From Hypericum androsaemum (taxonomy: Eukaryota; Streptophyta; Magnoliopsida; Malpighiales; Hypericaceae), in contig OZ023189.1 of NCBI GenBank assembly GCA_963995505.1, positions 2,121,155 to 2,185,154 on the forward strand: DNA of 64,000 nt. The letters run 5' to 3'. Shown here piece after piece: positions 1 through 11,450 of the stretch (its first letter is position 1; each line of letters begins with the position of its first letter). The notes below the pieces were generated by a model, which worked only from the letters and a program-made list of their open reading frames with translations, had not been told where the DNA came from and did no database searches. The position numbers were made by a program, and so were the translations under genes.

Positions 1-280
1 AATCTCCAAATTGCATTAGGAACTGAAATGCTTTAAAAAAACCTAATCGAAGGTCTCGACGGCTGCACGGAACTTCTTCACCACGGCGGTGAGGCCGATA
101 GCCTCACATTTTCCCCAAAAAACCTAAATTAATCAACAAATTCAAGAAAATAGAAGGACCAAGTCGAAGCCCCGTCACCCGCCTTGCCGTCGAGCTCCAC
201 CGCTCCAAGTCCCACTCCGCATCCTCTGCCGCAGTTGGCGCCGGAAACGGGGTAGGTCAAAGTGGGTCCAGCCCTCCAGA
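1..280. other. left edge, no confident gene
   Basis: GC-richer, CT-rich sequence that leads into the small ORF at 281. It may be the 5' UTR or upstream coding part of that gene. No start codon, domain or repeat could be supported. Confidence 0.3.
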
Positions 281-418
281 ATGGCGCCGTACCCGCTCTC
301 CAACGCCAGATTTCCTCCGACCAACATCAGCTTCGCGGCTCCTGTGATCATCTCCACCGTCGGTCTCTTATTCTTCCTCTTTGTTGTCATCGCCGGCGTC
401 CTCAAGGTCTTCGCCTAG
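281..418 (+). CDS. small single-pass membrane peptide (45 aa), unrecognised
   Basis: ATG at 281 and TAG at 416-418 give 45 residues. A short polar amino end (MAPYPLSNARFPPTNISF) is followed by one hydrophobic helix (about residues 20-43) that ends in KVFA. Local GC is higher than the AT-rich flanks, which fits real plant coding sequence. The frame stays open for some distance upstream, so this may be the last exon of a longer protein whose first part lies left of the window. I do not recognise the family, and function is not inferred beyond a single membrane anchor. The antisense frame is also open but shows no domain. Confidence 0.4.
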   Translation: MAPYPLSNARFPPTNISFAAPVIISTVGLLFFLFVVIAGVLKVFA

Positions 419-1860
419 GGGGACTCTCCGTCGGTCTCATTTTAGGGCTAAATTTCCTCGATCTATTCCCCGTAGCCGTCGAGCTTCGATCTCCGCTTAT
501 CTCCTGCCGGCGATTTTGAACTAGGTACCTCCTTCTCTTCGTCTTCTTCTACTCGTTGTGAGCTTGGATCTGTTTCAGTGGTTGTTCTATTTCTTATTTA
601 TTGAAATTAGCAAATTTTGAGCTTGTTTTTGGTTCCGGTGATGATTGGGGAGTATTTTTTTTTGGGATGACAGTGATTTTTTGCTTAGAAGAGTGGTTTC
701 AACTCGACGGGACGACTGTCTTCATCTTTCTTGGGAAGTTGATGAGACTTGAGAAATGAGAGAGGAGGAGGGCAAGGACATAGAGGAGGAAAAGGCTAGG
801 AGAGAGAGAGAGAGAGAGAGAGAGGAGGATAAAAATATATTACGTTTTGGAATTTAACCACGACGATGATTCATCATCAAAATTGGCCATTCACTTGCCA
901 CATCAGATAAACAAACACCGTGGCAGTCCAGCTAAGTTCGAAAGTCACCCGAGCTTTAGTGGGATCGTAGGTTGATAAATTTTTAAATAACTTGGACATG
1001 ATTGATGGTTTTTAAATTACATGGTCCTATCACGAAAAATACAATACTACAGGGTACTAAACTGTACTTTTCTCTATTTTTAAATAGTAAAGAACTAACC
1101 GAACTTACTCAATTTTCTATAATTTTTTATTAAGATAAATTTTAAACTAATAGTTACACTTAATTCTGTCAAATTCTCCTATGTTTTGTTCTATTAAACC
1201 AAAGGTCTTTGTCACTCAATTTTTTACTATCGGCCACAAAATCCCAGAAATATTTTGTCTAGTTAACAATTTGTTTTCCACCTAACTCGTTAAACTTTTT
1301 TTGCTTTAAAAGAAATATTTTTGTGCTTGATTGAATCAAGAAAAAATCCCAAAAATTATTTTCGTAGTAACAAACTGTGGCTTTATGTTAAATATTTTGG
1401 TATTCCAATTGTAGATAAAATATATATTTTTACTACAACGTAGTTTGACGTATTTTTGATCATGTTTCTATGATTTCGTTTCATTTTTATCTTATTACTT
1501 TGGTAATTGAAATTCCTCAAATATATATATTTAGTAGACTTTTTGTCTCTAAAAGTGCGAATTTTTGAAATCTTCTATCAGCAAAAACATTAAAACAAAA
1601 TCACATAATACTCAGTAAAAAAGTCAAAACCAAAATCCTGACCAATAAAAAAGTCAAACCAAAATTTCTCTTTTTTTATGTGCAATCGATTCGCAAGGAG
1701 ATTGAAAGCTCTAAACCAATACCACTGCCGCGGTTTAGCCAAAAAGAAAACAAAACAAAAGCAAAGCAAAGGGGGAAAAGCTAACGCAGCTGTAAAGTGA
1801 GAGAGCCTACCATTGGTCCGCTTGGGTGCTTAAGGGAATCCCATAACAAAGGTGCGAAGG
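419..1860. other. intergenic, AT-rich
   Basis: No gene seen. The first part may be the 3' UTR of the small membrane peptide. A (GA)n microsatellite lies at about 799-826. From about 830 the sequence becomes strongly AT-rich. The last few hundred bases are the promoter region of the MADS-box gene. Confidence 0.5.
799..826. repeat. (GA)n microsatellite
   Basis: Uninterrupted GA dinucleotide run of about 26 bases within a purine-rich stretch that starts near 760. Confidence 0.85.
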
Positions 1861-2147
1861 AGTATATAAGCCCTCGAAGCCTCACGCACCAGAAGGGCAT
1901 CAACACCGCAGGTGTTTTAGTTTCTTCTTCGTGGTGATTACGGGAGGGAAGCAGCAACCTCGAAGCTAGTTCAAACTAGTGGGAGGTTGTTTGCAGGAAA
2001 AGCAAACAAACCAACTTTTCCAAGACCAAAGAAGAAAAGTTACCCAGGAAGTTGTACTACTTTAGGGGACAGAGAGAGAGAGAGTGTGTGTGTGTGAAGA
2101 AGACTCATAAAATTCCACATATTTTTTAGCTGGTGTTGTGAGTCATT
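1861..2147 (+). promoter_or_regulatory. core promoter and 5' UTR of the MADS-box gene
   Basis: A TATA element (AGTATATAAG) at 1861-1870 lies about 280 bases upstream of the ATG at 2148. A transcription start near 1895 would give a 5' UTR of about 250 bases. The leader carries a (GA)n(GT)n microsatellite at about 2071-2096. GA tracts are known binding sites for plant BPC/GAGA factors that regulate several MADS genes; applying that here is inference. Confidence 0.55.
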
Positions 2148-5100
2148 ATGGGTCGTGGAAAGGTGCAGATGAAGAGGATAGAGAACCCGGTGCACAGGCA
2201 GGTTACCTTCTGCAAGCGCCGATCTGGGCTCCTCAAGAAGGCCAAGGAGCTCTCTGTCCTCTGTGACGCCGAGATCGGTGTCATCATCTTCTCTTCCCAT
2301 GGCAAGATCTATGATCTCGCCACAAAAGGGTATTCATTATATGTATTTCTTTTTACTTGCGTAATTCTTTTGTCTGATTTAAACTTGATTAATCGAATTA
2401 ATCCATGCGTGATTTTGACAAAAATAAACGATGAAACTTTAGGCTTTATGTCCAGGTTGCATAATAATAAAACAACTTTATCTATCAAGGATTTCTTTCT
2501 AAAGGAGTTTGTAGGAGTAACACAGTATTTTGCTTACACCATAAATAAATAATCTAAGAACATTCTTTTTACAAGTAAAAAAGCTTTATTAAAGAAAAAG
2601 ACGGGAAAGGAGAAAACAGCGAAAAAAAGAGAAAGAAAATAAAAAAACCTACACGTATCTACAACGTCCTACCCAATCCTACGTAAAACTATATCGCCCC
2701 TACCCGTAATCTAAGAACATCTAACTATTCATATGTCAGATTTTCTGGAAGTTAATTCTATTATCTTGATTACCTAACTTGTGCAATTGCTTGTTAAAGT
2801 AAGTGATTTTTGTAATTAGGTGATTTTGTTTTGATATGAAATAAAGCTTCTACCTTTCACAAAAAAAAAGTAGTTTGTGTATAAAAAATAACTGATTGAC
2901 AGCTTATACCATGTGTCGGAAATAAATCCCAATACAGAACACCTGAGAAAGTGACTATCCATCGAATTTGCATTATGTTTCAGGAAATAAAATAACCATA
3001 TTCTCTTTTGGGTTTTTAAAAAGGGACCACATACGGGACTTACACGTAGCTCAAATTTATCACTTGGAATAATCTATTGTCCAGTTATAGACATGGAAGA
3101 ATCTACTTTTATAGTATAGAACAAATATGGTATGAAACAACCTGAACCAATATGGTTGTGGTTTATTATTTTTCATTTGCAATGAGTGAGAATTTAAATA
3201 TTCACGCGTTTTACCTTGTACATCAAGGAACTAGGACGAATTTTTTTATAGTTATATTAAAAAAACTATGTGAAGAGCACCATTAAACTGTCACTAGGTC
3301 GTATGTGTGGAATGACTATCCTAAAATTTTGCGGGAACTTATTGCTACCGGCTAACAATTTTCTCCAGTGAAGGCAAAATAATTAAGAAATTATTAAAAA
3401 GTGCATATATGTCAATAACAATATATATGTAGCCCTAATGGAAACTGACTGGTGCTATTGCCATGTGGAAGGAACATGCCAGGGCTGATTGAGAGGTACA
3501 TGAAGACCGCCAATCGTCCACAGCTGGAGGAGGTGAACGAGAAGCACACTGATCTTGTGAGTCTCTTATTTACTTATCAATACTTTTCTTTTTAATTTCT
3601 TGTCAATCAGAAGTTATATATTTGATATGGGTCTATACACCGCTAGAATTTTGCATCAATACCAACTAGGAATGACTAAGAGTGTAACCGGTGACTTTCC
3701 ATAACTACTCTCAACAAAGCATTTCATATTACACAACTCTCAAACGGTTTCGAGTTATTCTATGTTAGTTCTGTGTTTTTTTTTTAAAAAAGTAAAATAT
3801 ATTAAATTGTATGACATATAAAACTTACTTAATGTGATTAGGGATGGCAGAAATACCCATACCCTGAGGGTCGGACCCTACCCTTACCCTACGAGTCTAG
3901 GGTATGTTGACTTTGACTGGGTCTAGGGTAGGGTATGGGTATGGGTCTATATTTAGAAATAGGGTCTAGGGTAGGGTATGAATCCATAGCTAGACCCTGT
4001 GGGTCGGACCCTACCCTTACATTTTTACCCTATTTTAGACTCTACCCTAATTAGACTCTAGTTAGACCCTTGTTAGACCGTATTGATAATATATATAATA
4101 TACTTTACGATTAACTTTAACATATTTATTATGTTATTCCGTAACTAGCTTAAAAGATGTCGTGAATGATGGATCATTAGAAGCTGACATGCTATATTTT
4201 TCTTTTGTTGAATTGTTTATGTACTTCAAACTCTAAAAGAAAAACTTTGGACTATTGAAATTAAATTACAAAATTTGATGTTTCATCAATTTTCTATTGA
4301 ATGTTGATGTGTAGCGTAGTAGATGTCTTGAATTTATTTAAATTTTATATAAAAATTAAGTTTTGATTAAAAATTATCAAAATGCAGAACGTTAAAGGGT
4401 CGGACCATGCAGACCCTGTAGACCCTGGATCTCCAGGAGGGTAGGATATGAATCTAACAATAAAAAATTTGTAAGGTCGATGGTAGGGTATGGGTCCATC
4501 CAAAAAAACTAGGGTATGGGTAGGGTCCTATCAATACCCTACCCTACCCATTGCCATCCTTAAATGTGATATTCTCTATGCAATTGTCGGCCTCGTCAAA
4601 ACTCTACCACACAAAGATTCAGCTTAGTTATGTGTTTCTTAACACCGTTAATGTTAAATATCATGCTTCAAATATCATGATTTTCTAGGAACAAGCTATT
4701 CACCATCTTGTTTGTTCAACACAATTCAATAATTTAGCTGCAGACTGGCAAATACTATCCATGGTTTATTCAAGAGTAGCCGCCCAAACTCGTCCCATCA
4801 ATGTGAGCATGAGATAAAGTGTATCTTTTAGTTTCGTGACATGGGTGGAACAACTTACATATAATATTCTCCAACCAATATTAAAATAATCAGAAGATTT
4901 GATTTTTCTAATTTAACTAAAATTCTTGAGTTAAAATTATAAAAAACATAGTAATAAATATTTATTAAAAAAATTCATCATTTAAATCTCATATTTGAAT
5001 TAGCCTGTGTCTCAAAATCAGTTAGTTTAATTATCTTATAGTTTTATAGGCGATACGTGCTCACAAACACTAAACATTATAACAAATAGTAAATTTAGTT

Positions 5101-8100
5101 ACCAATTATTATTTTTGAATAAATAAAATTCTATTTGCTAAAAAAAATCAGGTAGTTTAAAAAAATCTCAGTGCTTTCCAATGTAAAATACTTGCTATTA
5201 GGGTTGGAAGCACTAGATATAGTTTTATTGGGTTTTTTCCGGATTAAAAAGCATCATAACTTTCAACTCCAGTCAGCCCTTTTCTCGCAGATCTCAATTT
5301 AGAGGGGAAAATTTTAAGGAATGTAGAGGGAAAGAGGGAGTTTTTAATGAACTTGCGAACTTTATCAAAATAAAATTTAAAAATTACAAAACCTTAACCA
5401 AAACCCTAGATGGAACCCCATGCTCCAGCTAGTCCCATAAGTGGGTATGCGAATATTATGTAGCCCAACAGCACAAGGCGTTGTATATAATCAGGAGGTC
5501 CAGGGTTCAATCCCTGGCGTAGGCGAATTTATCTCTCAAAAAAAAAATTTAATTTCGAGCTCAAGTAATTAGAAACGTACTAATATTAAAATTTGTTAGA
5601 ATTTTTTTCCTAACATTTAAATCTCAAATTTGAATTAGTAGACTTGTGATTGTCCCTGTGTAAAAAAAACCTCTAATTTTTTTTGGATTCTCAATAACAA
5701 AAACCCTGCTTTCAAATGTAAAATACTTACTAGTAGGGTTGGAAGCGCAGGATCTAGTTTTATTGGGTTTAGCTCGATTAAAAAGCATCATAACTTGTAA
5801 CTCCAGTCAGCTCTGTTCTTGCAGAATTTTTTTATAGATAAGTAAACTTTATTCACCAGTAAAATTTTACATATTTATTGGTTAGGATGTTTGAATCTCC
5901 TCGTACTAGTACGAGGTGTTGCTGCAAGCATGTTCTTGCAGATCTTTCAAATTTGTAGCGAAAGACACCTCCAAATAGTCAATTTGTATTCACTAGGATA
6001 GATTCCTATAATTCTCTCTAACTTTCTCTTTCCCTCGGAGTCTCACTTCCCTTTCTCCGGACATGGTCTTTTCACAAGTATGAATTAGTGTATGATGTGT
6101 AAGTTCACTTTCTGTTTTTGAGATTTATTAAACTAGTAATAATCCAAATATTATCACTTGGTATGAAATGACTACCATAGAGTTACTCGAAAATCTTCTC
6201 TCCAGATCTAAATCTATTTAGCTTGTTTTATAAGCTTTAGATTATAATGGCCTACTACCTCCTCACAACTTCTCACGTTCATGAATCTCCCTATCAATTC
6301 AACGTCCGCAAACGTAAAATCTAGTTGAGCCAATGGTGCAACCGTTCTCCGAGGTTTTATAAAAAATGATCTCATATTGGTTCGCAATCCCATCAAATAG
6401 ACCGCAATTTTTAAAACAATGCTCATGGCTCTCCTCTCATCCTATTTATTTTTGTTAGGACATCTTTTGAAGGTTTTTGCTAGGACGTGAGATGGTTATT
6501 AAGAATACACAACTCATGTTTGAAAGTTTCTAAAGTTTACATTCCAATAGATGAATAAATTTTTGGTTACAAATATTCCAAAATATTATTAGAAAAAATT
6601 GGTTTTAAATATTTTGAAACAATCGAGGAAAAAAATATGAGAAAACTCCTCACTCTTTCGTCAAAATTTTCATTTTATTACATATTTATTTTCAATTTAT
6701 TTTTCTAATTATATCTAGAGATTTTTTCAGAGATCGTGATATACAAGTCAGTCAAAATACAAGATACTAAAGTACTACATTTTAGAAGCAAGAAAAAATG
6801 ATACACTTGAAAATTTACATCACTCGAAAGTTATATCTTGCGAAACAACTCTTAATTAGAGACATTTCAAATGCAGAAAAAAAGGGTATTTGTATACATA
6901 TTTATCGTTTGCCTATTCAATTCGTTAAGCGGATAACATTCTTCTCCAAATGTTTCAGGATCCAAAAGAGGAGATCGTCATGTTGAGGAAAGAGATTGAA
7001 GGGCTTCAAAAGGGGTTAAGGTACATTATATCTAATGAATTCCTTCCTGAAGTCCTTTTGACCTCTGAAAATAATTTAAAAAATTGATCTCTTTTATACC
7101 TTTAATTTAATTAATTTTTAATTTCTAGAAATACGATATGTAATCAGAAATCAAGATCAGAAACAAATACTCTATGAAATTTTTTTCAATAGTATCATAA
7201 ATATACTGATAACATCGAGTATCATAAAATACTGAAAAAAGTTCACTTAAGTACCATGTGGTATCAAAAAATTAAGTTAGTATCATGTGATTTAAAACGT
7301 ATCAATTGAGTCAAACTTATTCCAATTAAAATCAATTAGAGGCCCGGGCAGCTACCCGGACCCTACCCATCCTGCCCGAACTTTGCCCGACCACCCAGAT
7401 CAGCCACATCATCCCATCTCACCTCTTTCCCTTTCTCTCCTCTCATCTTCTTCCTCCACCCATCTCTCACCTCTCACCTTCCCCATAAACACCCATCTAT
7501 TGTTCGTTCAAACATTGAAGGGGGATTAAACCTACATCATCCCACAACCATCAGTTTCATTTCCAACTCGAATTCAATCATAGAATAGAAGTTCAATCCC
7601 TTGAACCAATAGCTACGATCAGCAATCCCTGGAACATTGTCTCATCACTTCCTACAGCCCCAATAGCCCAGCACAATCAATCAACCAAGCAAAACTCCAA
7701 CTTGATAACTTACCCAGCAGCTTCGTGGCTAAGAATGCAAGGAAATAACCCCTCGGGATCCTACAGCCGAAAACAAGTTCACAATCTCAGCAACATTGAC
7801 CACACAAACCAAACACATCAAAACCCAAATCAACAATCAAGGGAACAATCTTTTCTGACCACGGGACCGCGACATGCTTGACCACTCGCACGGAAGACAT
7901 CAACTGACACACGAGTTCAGGCTCGAGGTCACCGAGCGTGCGAGGCACTGCGACAGGATTATGGGTTCGAGGTCGAGATGGGTGTTTATGGGGAAGGTGA
8001 GAGATGGGTGGAGGAAGAAGATGAGAGGAGAGAGAGGGAAGGAGGTGAGATGGGATACCACGTGGCGCCTCGTCAGCATCAAATTATGATGTGGCTGATT

Positions 8101-11100
8101 TGGGTGGCCGGGCAAAGTCCGGGCAGAACGGGTAGGGTTCGGGCAGCCTCTAATTGATTTTAATTGGAATAAGTTTGACTCAATTGATACGTTTTAAACC
8201 ACAGGATACTAACTTGATTTTTTGCGATACCACGTGCTACTTAAGTATTCCTAAAATATTTAATATGACAAAGATTCAATATACGTCATGTCGGATCAGT
8301 TCTGATTTTATGATAAGCTAATATTCAATATGTAATACATAGGCTTAAAAACCCAACGACCAACTAATCTAACCTGTTGAAGAAGCAACACTAAATTTCA
8401 AATCTAAACTTGGCGACTAAGAAATGTAATTACGAAAAAACTGTTGAGACTCATAGCTTATGTTCATTTATAAATTAGAGAAAAGATTCTTTGGCACAGA
8501 ATTCATGTGTGAGAATTTTATGTTATGGAGGTTTTCAGATAATTCAATGATTGATGTTAAATTTTCAATTTATGTGGATTTAATAACATGATGATACGTT
8601 AGTTAAAAAAAGACATACTAAGCTTTTAAATTGGGTTAATTGTAGATTTGTAATGTTGATTTAATGGAGTGGTGTTAGTATTTAAGAGATTTTTTTTGCT
8701 TTAAATAGTTATTCATTATAAGTTAATTAGATGAAGTGACATAAGCACGCTCACATAGACACCACCTATAAACAGGGGCGGAGGGATCCCAGGCATTGTG
8801 GGGGCAATTGTCCCATTTAATTTTTTTTTAATAATTAGGTATATTTTTTAATGTATGTCCCTACTAAAATTAAAAATTGATCCCACTAAAAAATTAATCA
8901 ACCTAAAAATTAAAACCAAATCTTAAAAAAATTTAAGCATTCTTTAATCTTTTAATATATATTATAAGATCTTAATTAGTCTAACTATACTACCATAAAT
9001 AATAAAGCAATCAACTAAAAAAAATTATAAATCTTGTAATTACATACGTTGAACTTTTTGAAAAAAATTATATTACCCCCCACTCTCCAAATTTTTTGGC
9101 CCCGCCCCTGCGTTTCAAATTTTGTTGATTGAAAACTGTCGAAGATTGTTAATTGATAAAAGGGAAAAGTCCACTTAAGTACCATGTGGTATCGCAAAAA
9201 ATCAAGTCAGTACCCTGTGGTTTAAAACGTATCAATTGAGTCAAACTTATTCCAATTAAAATTAATTAGAGGCTCGGGCAGCTGCCCGAACCCTGCCCAT
9301 TTTTCCCGAACCCTGACCGGCCACGTGACCCAGCCACATCAGATTTCTCTGATGATGTGGCGCCACGTGTCTCCCCATCTCTCCTCTTCCCCCTCTCTTC
9401 TTCTTCTTCTTCCCCCCTCTCTCTGTTCCCTCATTTTCTGATCTTCTTCTTCTCTTCTACAACATGGCCACGAATCCATGAGGGAAGAATAAAATTCCCA
9501 CTTAATTACCAACCAAAACAACAACCAGAGTTCAAACTAACCAAACCAACCCTCAAGAAATTAAACAGAACCTCAAGAACTAGGAACCAAACATGCCCTT
9601 ACAAAATGGGTAGCGGGACAAATTCGTCCACTCCAATCACTAGGCCGATGCTATGGATGGATTCGGCCAACAAAACTCGTCCATCTCGAACACCCTCCTG
9701 CTGATCAATCCTTCCCCTCCGCTAAGTAGAAGTCGTGATCTCTTCTCTTCTATGCACAAGGATTCAAACTTGGGCTTTTGGCAGATTATAAGATTTCCCC
9801 AACCTTTCGCAGAATCAATTTGGTTACTTTAGCTAGATTATTTGAAAACCCAACAACCCGGAAAAACTTCAAAAAACCCACAAAAATTTTGGAAAAAAGG
9901 GAAAGCAAAAAATTACCAGAAAAAGAACCACAGGTACGAAAATCAGGAATAGGAAGAACCCTAAATCCTAGAAACCCAAAATTGAGGAAAATTATAAAGT
10001 CAAATTGTAAACTTACTAGAGTCGTCGAAGTTGGAGCCGGTCGTCGTCGCTGAAGAAGGCAAGGGCTCGGTTGTAGAAGAGAAGAAGAAGATAAAAAGAG
10101 AAAATGAGGGAAGAGAGAGAGGGGGGAAGAAGAAGAAGAGGAGAGAGGAAAGAGGAGAGATGGGGGGACACGTGGCGCCACATCATCAGAGAAATCTGAT
10201 GTGGCTGGGTCACGTGGCCGGTCAGGGTTCGGAAAAAACGGGCAGGGTTCGGGCAGCTGCCCGGGCCTCTAATTGATTTTAATTAGAATAAGTTTGACTC
10301 AATTGCTACGTTTTAAACCACAGGGTACTGATTTGATTTTTTGCGATACCACAGGGTACTTAAGTGGACTTTTTCCTTGATAAAATGGAACAAAATGACC
10401 CAATTTAGGTCATAGAGTTGTAGAGTGCTAATTCTAATTTTTGCACAACTAAATTATGATACGCTATATACCAAATTAAAACATCTAGCAGTGTAGTAGT
10501 TTTAATTAACTATAATGGCCATGTTGTTGTACATTACAAGGTATATGCTCGGAGGGGGAGCCGCAGATATGAGCTTAGATGAATTGCTATCACTGGAAAA
10601 GCAACTTGAGCTTTGGATATATCACATCCGCTCAGCTAAGGTATTGTTATCCCTATCTTTGAAATTAATGATTCCTTATATGAAAATTCATTGACAACTT
10701 GAGCTGTGGTACAGATGGACGTTATGTTTAAAGAAATTCAGTTGCTGAGGAATAAGGTTAGTTCTAAGCTTCAAATTTTTAATTTTTTCCAGTTATTTCA
10801 ATTTGTTATAACACAACTGTTATATTAAATTTACATTGAATATTTATATGTTGTTATCTTTAAGGTTTTTTTATTGTTGGGTATTTGATTCAAATTAGGT
10901 TATTAAGCCTTGAAATTGAACCCATAGTTATTTCTTATGTGTAGATTTATGTCCATTTGATATTTCTGTAGCTGTAAGCTGCGAGGTTAGATAAATTTCT
11001 TCCTAGAGTTATTGTATATTGTACTGATTTGACTCATAAAGTGAACTCCTATTTGGCTGTGTTTTTCTCAAATCTTAAAATTTTTCACATAAATTTGGTG

Positions 11101-11450
11101 TGTTGTTTATTCTCGCTACGATTTAATATTCTAACATTTAAATTATCGAAAAAAATTAAAGTGAGTTGCAACTGCAGTTATTAGGATCTAAATAATCTCT
11201 TTTATTTTACAGGAAGGAATTTTGACTGCTGCCAATCAATATCTCCAAGATAAGGTAAGTAACAGGACTACTTTTCATTAATTTTTATTGAGTTAATAAT
11301 GGTGAGAGTGTTTTTCTCTTGGCTGATAAAGCAATTTGATTTTCTTGACAGATAGAGGAGACTGTTGAGATCACTAATTTCTCACCGATGTTCGCTAACA
11401 TTTCATCTCCACTAATCATAGAAAACGAGATATTCCAGTTTCAGGAGTAG
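2148..11450 (+). CDS. AGL12: AGL12/XAL1-like MIKC-type MADS-box transcription factor
   Basis: Seven exons, all with GT-AG boundaries and consistent phase: 2148-2329, 3472-3556, 6959-7020, 10541-10640, 10715-10756, 11213-11254, 11352-11450. They total 612 nt, 203 aa; Arabidopsis AGL12 is of similar size. Residues 1-60 are the MADS domain ([18 protein letters not shown] start, then the [19 protein letters not shown] core). The I region runs to about residue 89. The K domain covers about 90-170, with [19 protein letters not shown] and [10 protein letters not shown], all characteristic of AGL12. The protein ends in EIFQFQE, matching the EIFQF end of the family. The family acts in the nucleus; in Arabidopsis AGL12 (XAL1) controls root meristem proliferation and flowering time. 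Introns 2 (3402 bp) and 3 (3520 bp) are swollen by transposons, but all exons are intact. The clade assignment is firm; the function here is by homology. Confidence 0.93.
3839..4562. mobile_element. hAT-type MITE in AGL12 intron 2
   Basis: Terminal inverted repeats TAGGGATGGCA and TGCCATCCTTA bound a 724-bp element. A perfect 8-bp target duplication AATGTGAT lies at 3831-3838 and 4563-4570. Both subterminal regions are packed with GGGTA/ACCCT motifs in opposite orientation. There is no transposase ORF, so it is non-autonomous. The 8-bp duplication and TIR type place it in the hAT superfamily. Confidence 0.9.
5165..5830. repeat. diverged direct duplication in AGL12 intron 2
   Basis: A segment of about 130 bp at about 5165-5292 (from TCAGTGCTTTCCAATGTAAA to the CTCCAGTCAGCCC region) recurs in the same orientation at about 5700-5830 with substitutions. 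The flanking motif TTTAAATCTC..TTTGAATTAG also occurs on both sides. The SINE-like segment lies between the copies. This could be an old segmental duplication or two copies of one unknown repeat. Confidence 0.65.
5443..5549 (+). mobile_element. SINE-like, tRNA-derived repeat
   Basis: An A-box-like TAGCCCAACAG (about 5461) is followed about 40 bases later by a B-box-like GGTTCAATCCC (about 5504-5514). An A-rich tail follows at 5536-5548. This is the Pol III promoter layout of tRNA-derived plant SINEs. The cloverleaf is not complete, so it is not a tRNA gene. I did not find a target duplication. Confidence 0.45.
7234..8251. mobile_element. Mutator-like element 1 (long TIR) in AGL12 intron 3
   Basis: Long terminal inverted repeats of about 266-276 bp (7234-7499 and about 7976-8251). 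The flanking 9-bp duplication matches at 8 of 9 positions: TAAAATACT at 7225-7233 and TAAAATATT at 8252-8260. The right terminus has lost a few bases. The interior of about 475 bp has no transposase and no convincing ORF. Nine-base duplications with long TIRs are the signature of MULEs. It is the same family as the elements at 9162 and 28371. Confidence 0.8.
8773..9110. mobile_element. probable hAT MITE with CAGGGGCGG ends
   Basis: The 338-bp segment starts CAGGGGCGGAG and ends GGCCCCGCCCCTG, giving inverted termini typical of one class of plant hAT elements. The interior is AT-rich and non-coding. The expected 8-bp duplications (CCTATAAA and CGTTTCAA) match at only 5 of 8 positions, so the boundaries rest mainly on the termini. 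Confidence 0.6.
9162..10376. mobile_element. Mutator-like element 2 (long TIR) in AGL12 intron 3
   Basis: Starts GGGAAAAGTCCACTTAAG and ends CTTAAGTGGACTTTTTCC. It is flanked by a perfect 9-bp duplication TTGATAAAA (9153-9161 and 10377-10385). The TIRs are about 305 bp (to about 9465, and from about 10072), so the same Ser/Pro-rich open frame appears in each TIR as a mirror image; these frames are not genes. The interior of about 600 bp contains GC-richer sequence that resembles a leader or first-exon region. It could be a captured host fragment, but no gene could be named. Confidence 0.88.

Noticed and set aside
3839..4562. Interstitial telomere array from ACCCT/GGGTA motifs
   Set aside because: The motifs are irregular, in both orientations, and lie strictly between TIRs with a perfect 8-bp duplication.
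5461..5525. tRNA gene suggested by GGTTCAATCCC
   Set aside because: No full cloverleaf or anticodon arm could be built. The boxes and A-rich tail fit a SINE better.
7874..8115. Overlapping 71-codon frames on both strands
   Set aside because: They lie in the TIR and interior of Mutator-like element 1, have no domain, and mirror the other TIR.
9357..10181. Ser/Pro-rich open frames with the same start on both strands
   Set aside because: They are mirror images within the TIRs of Mutator-like element 2, not genes.
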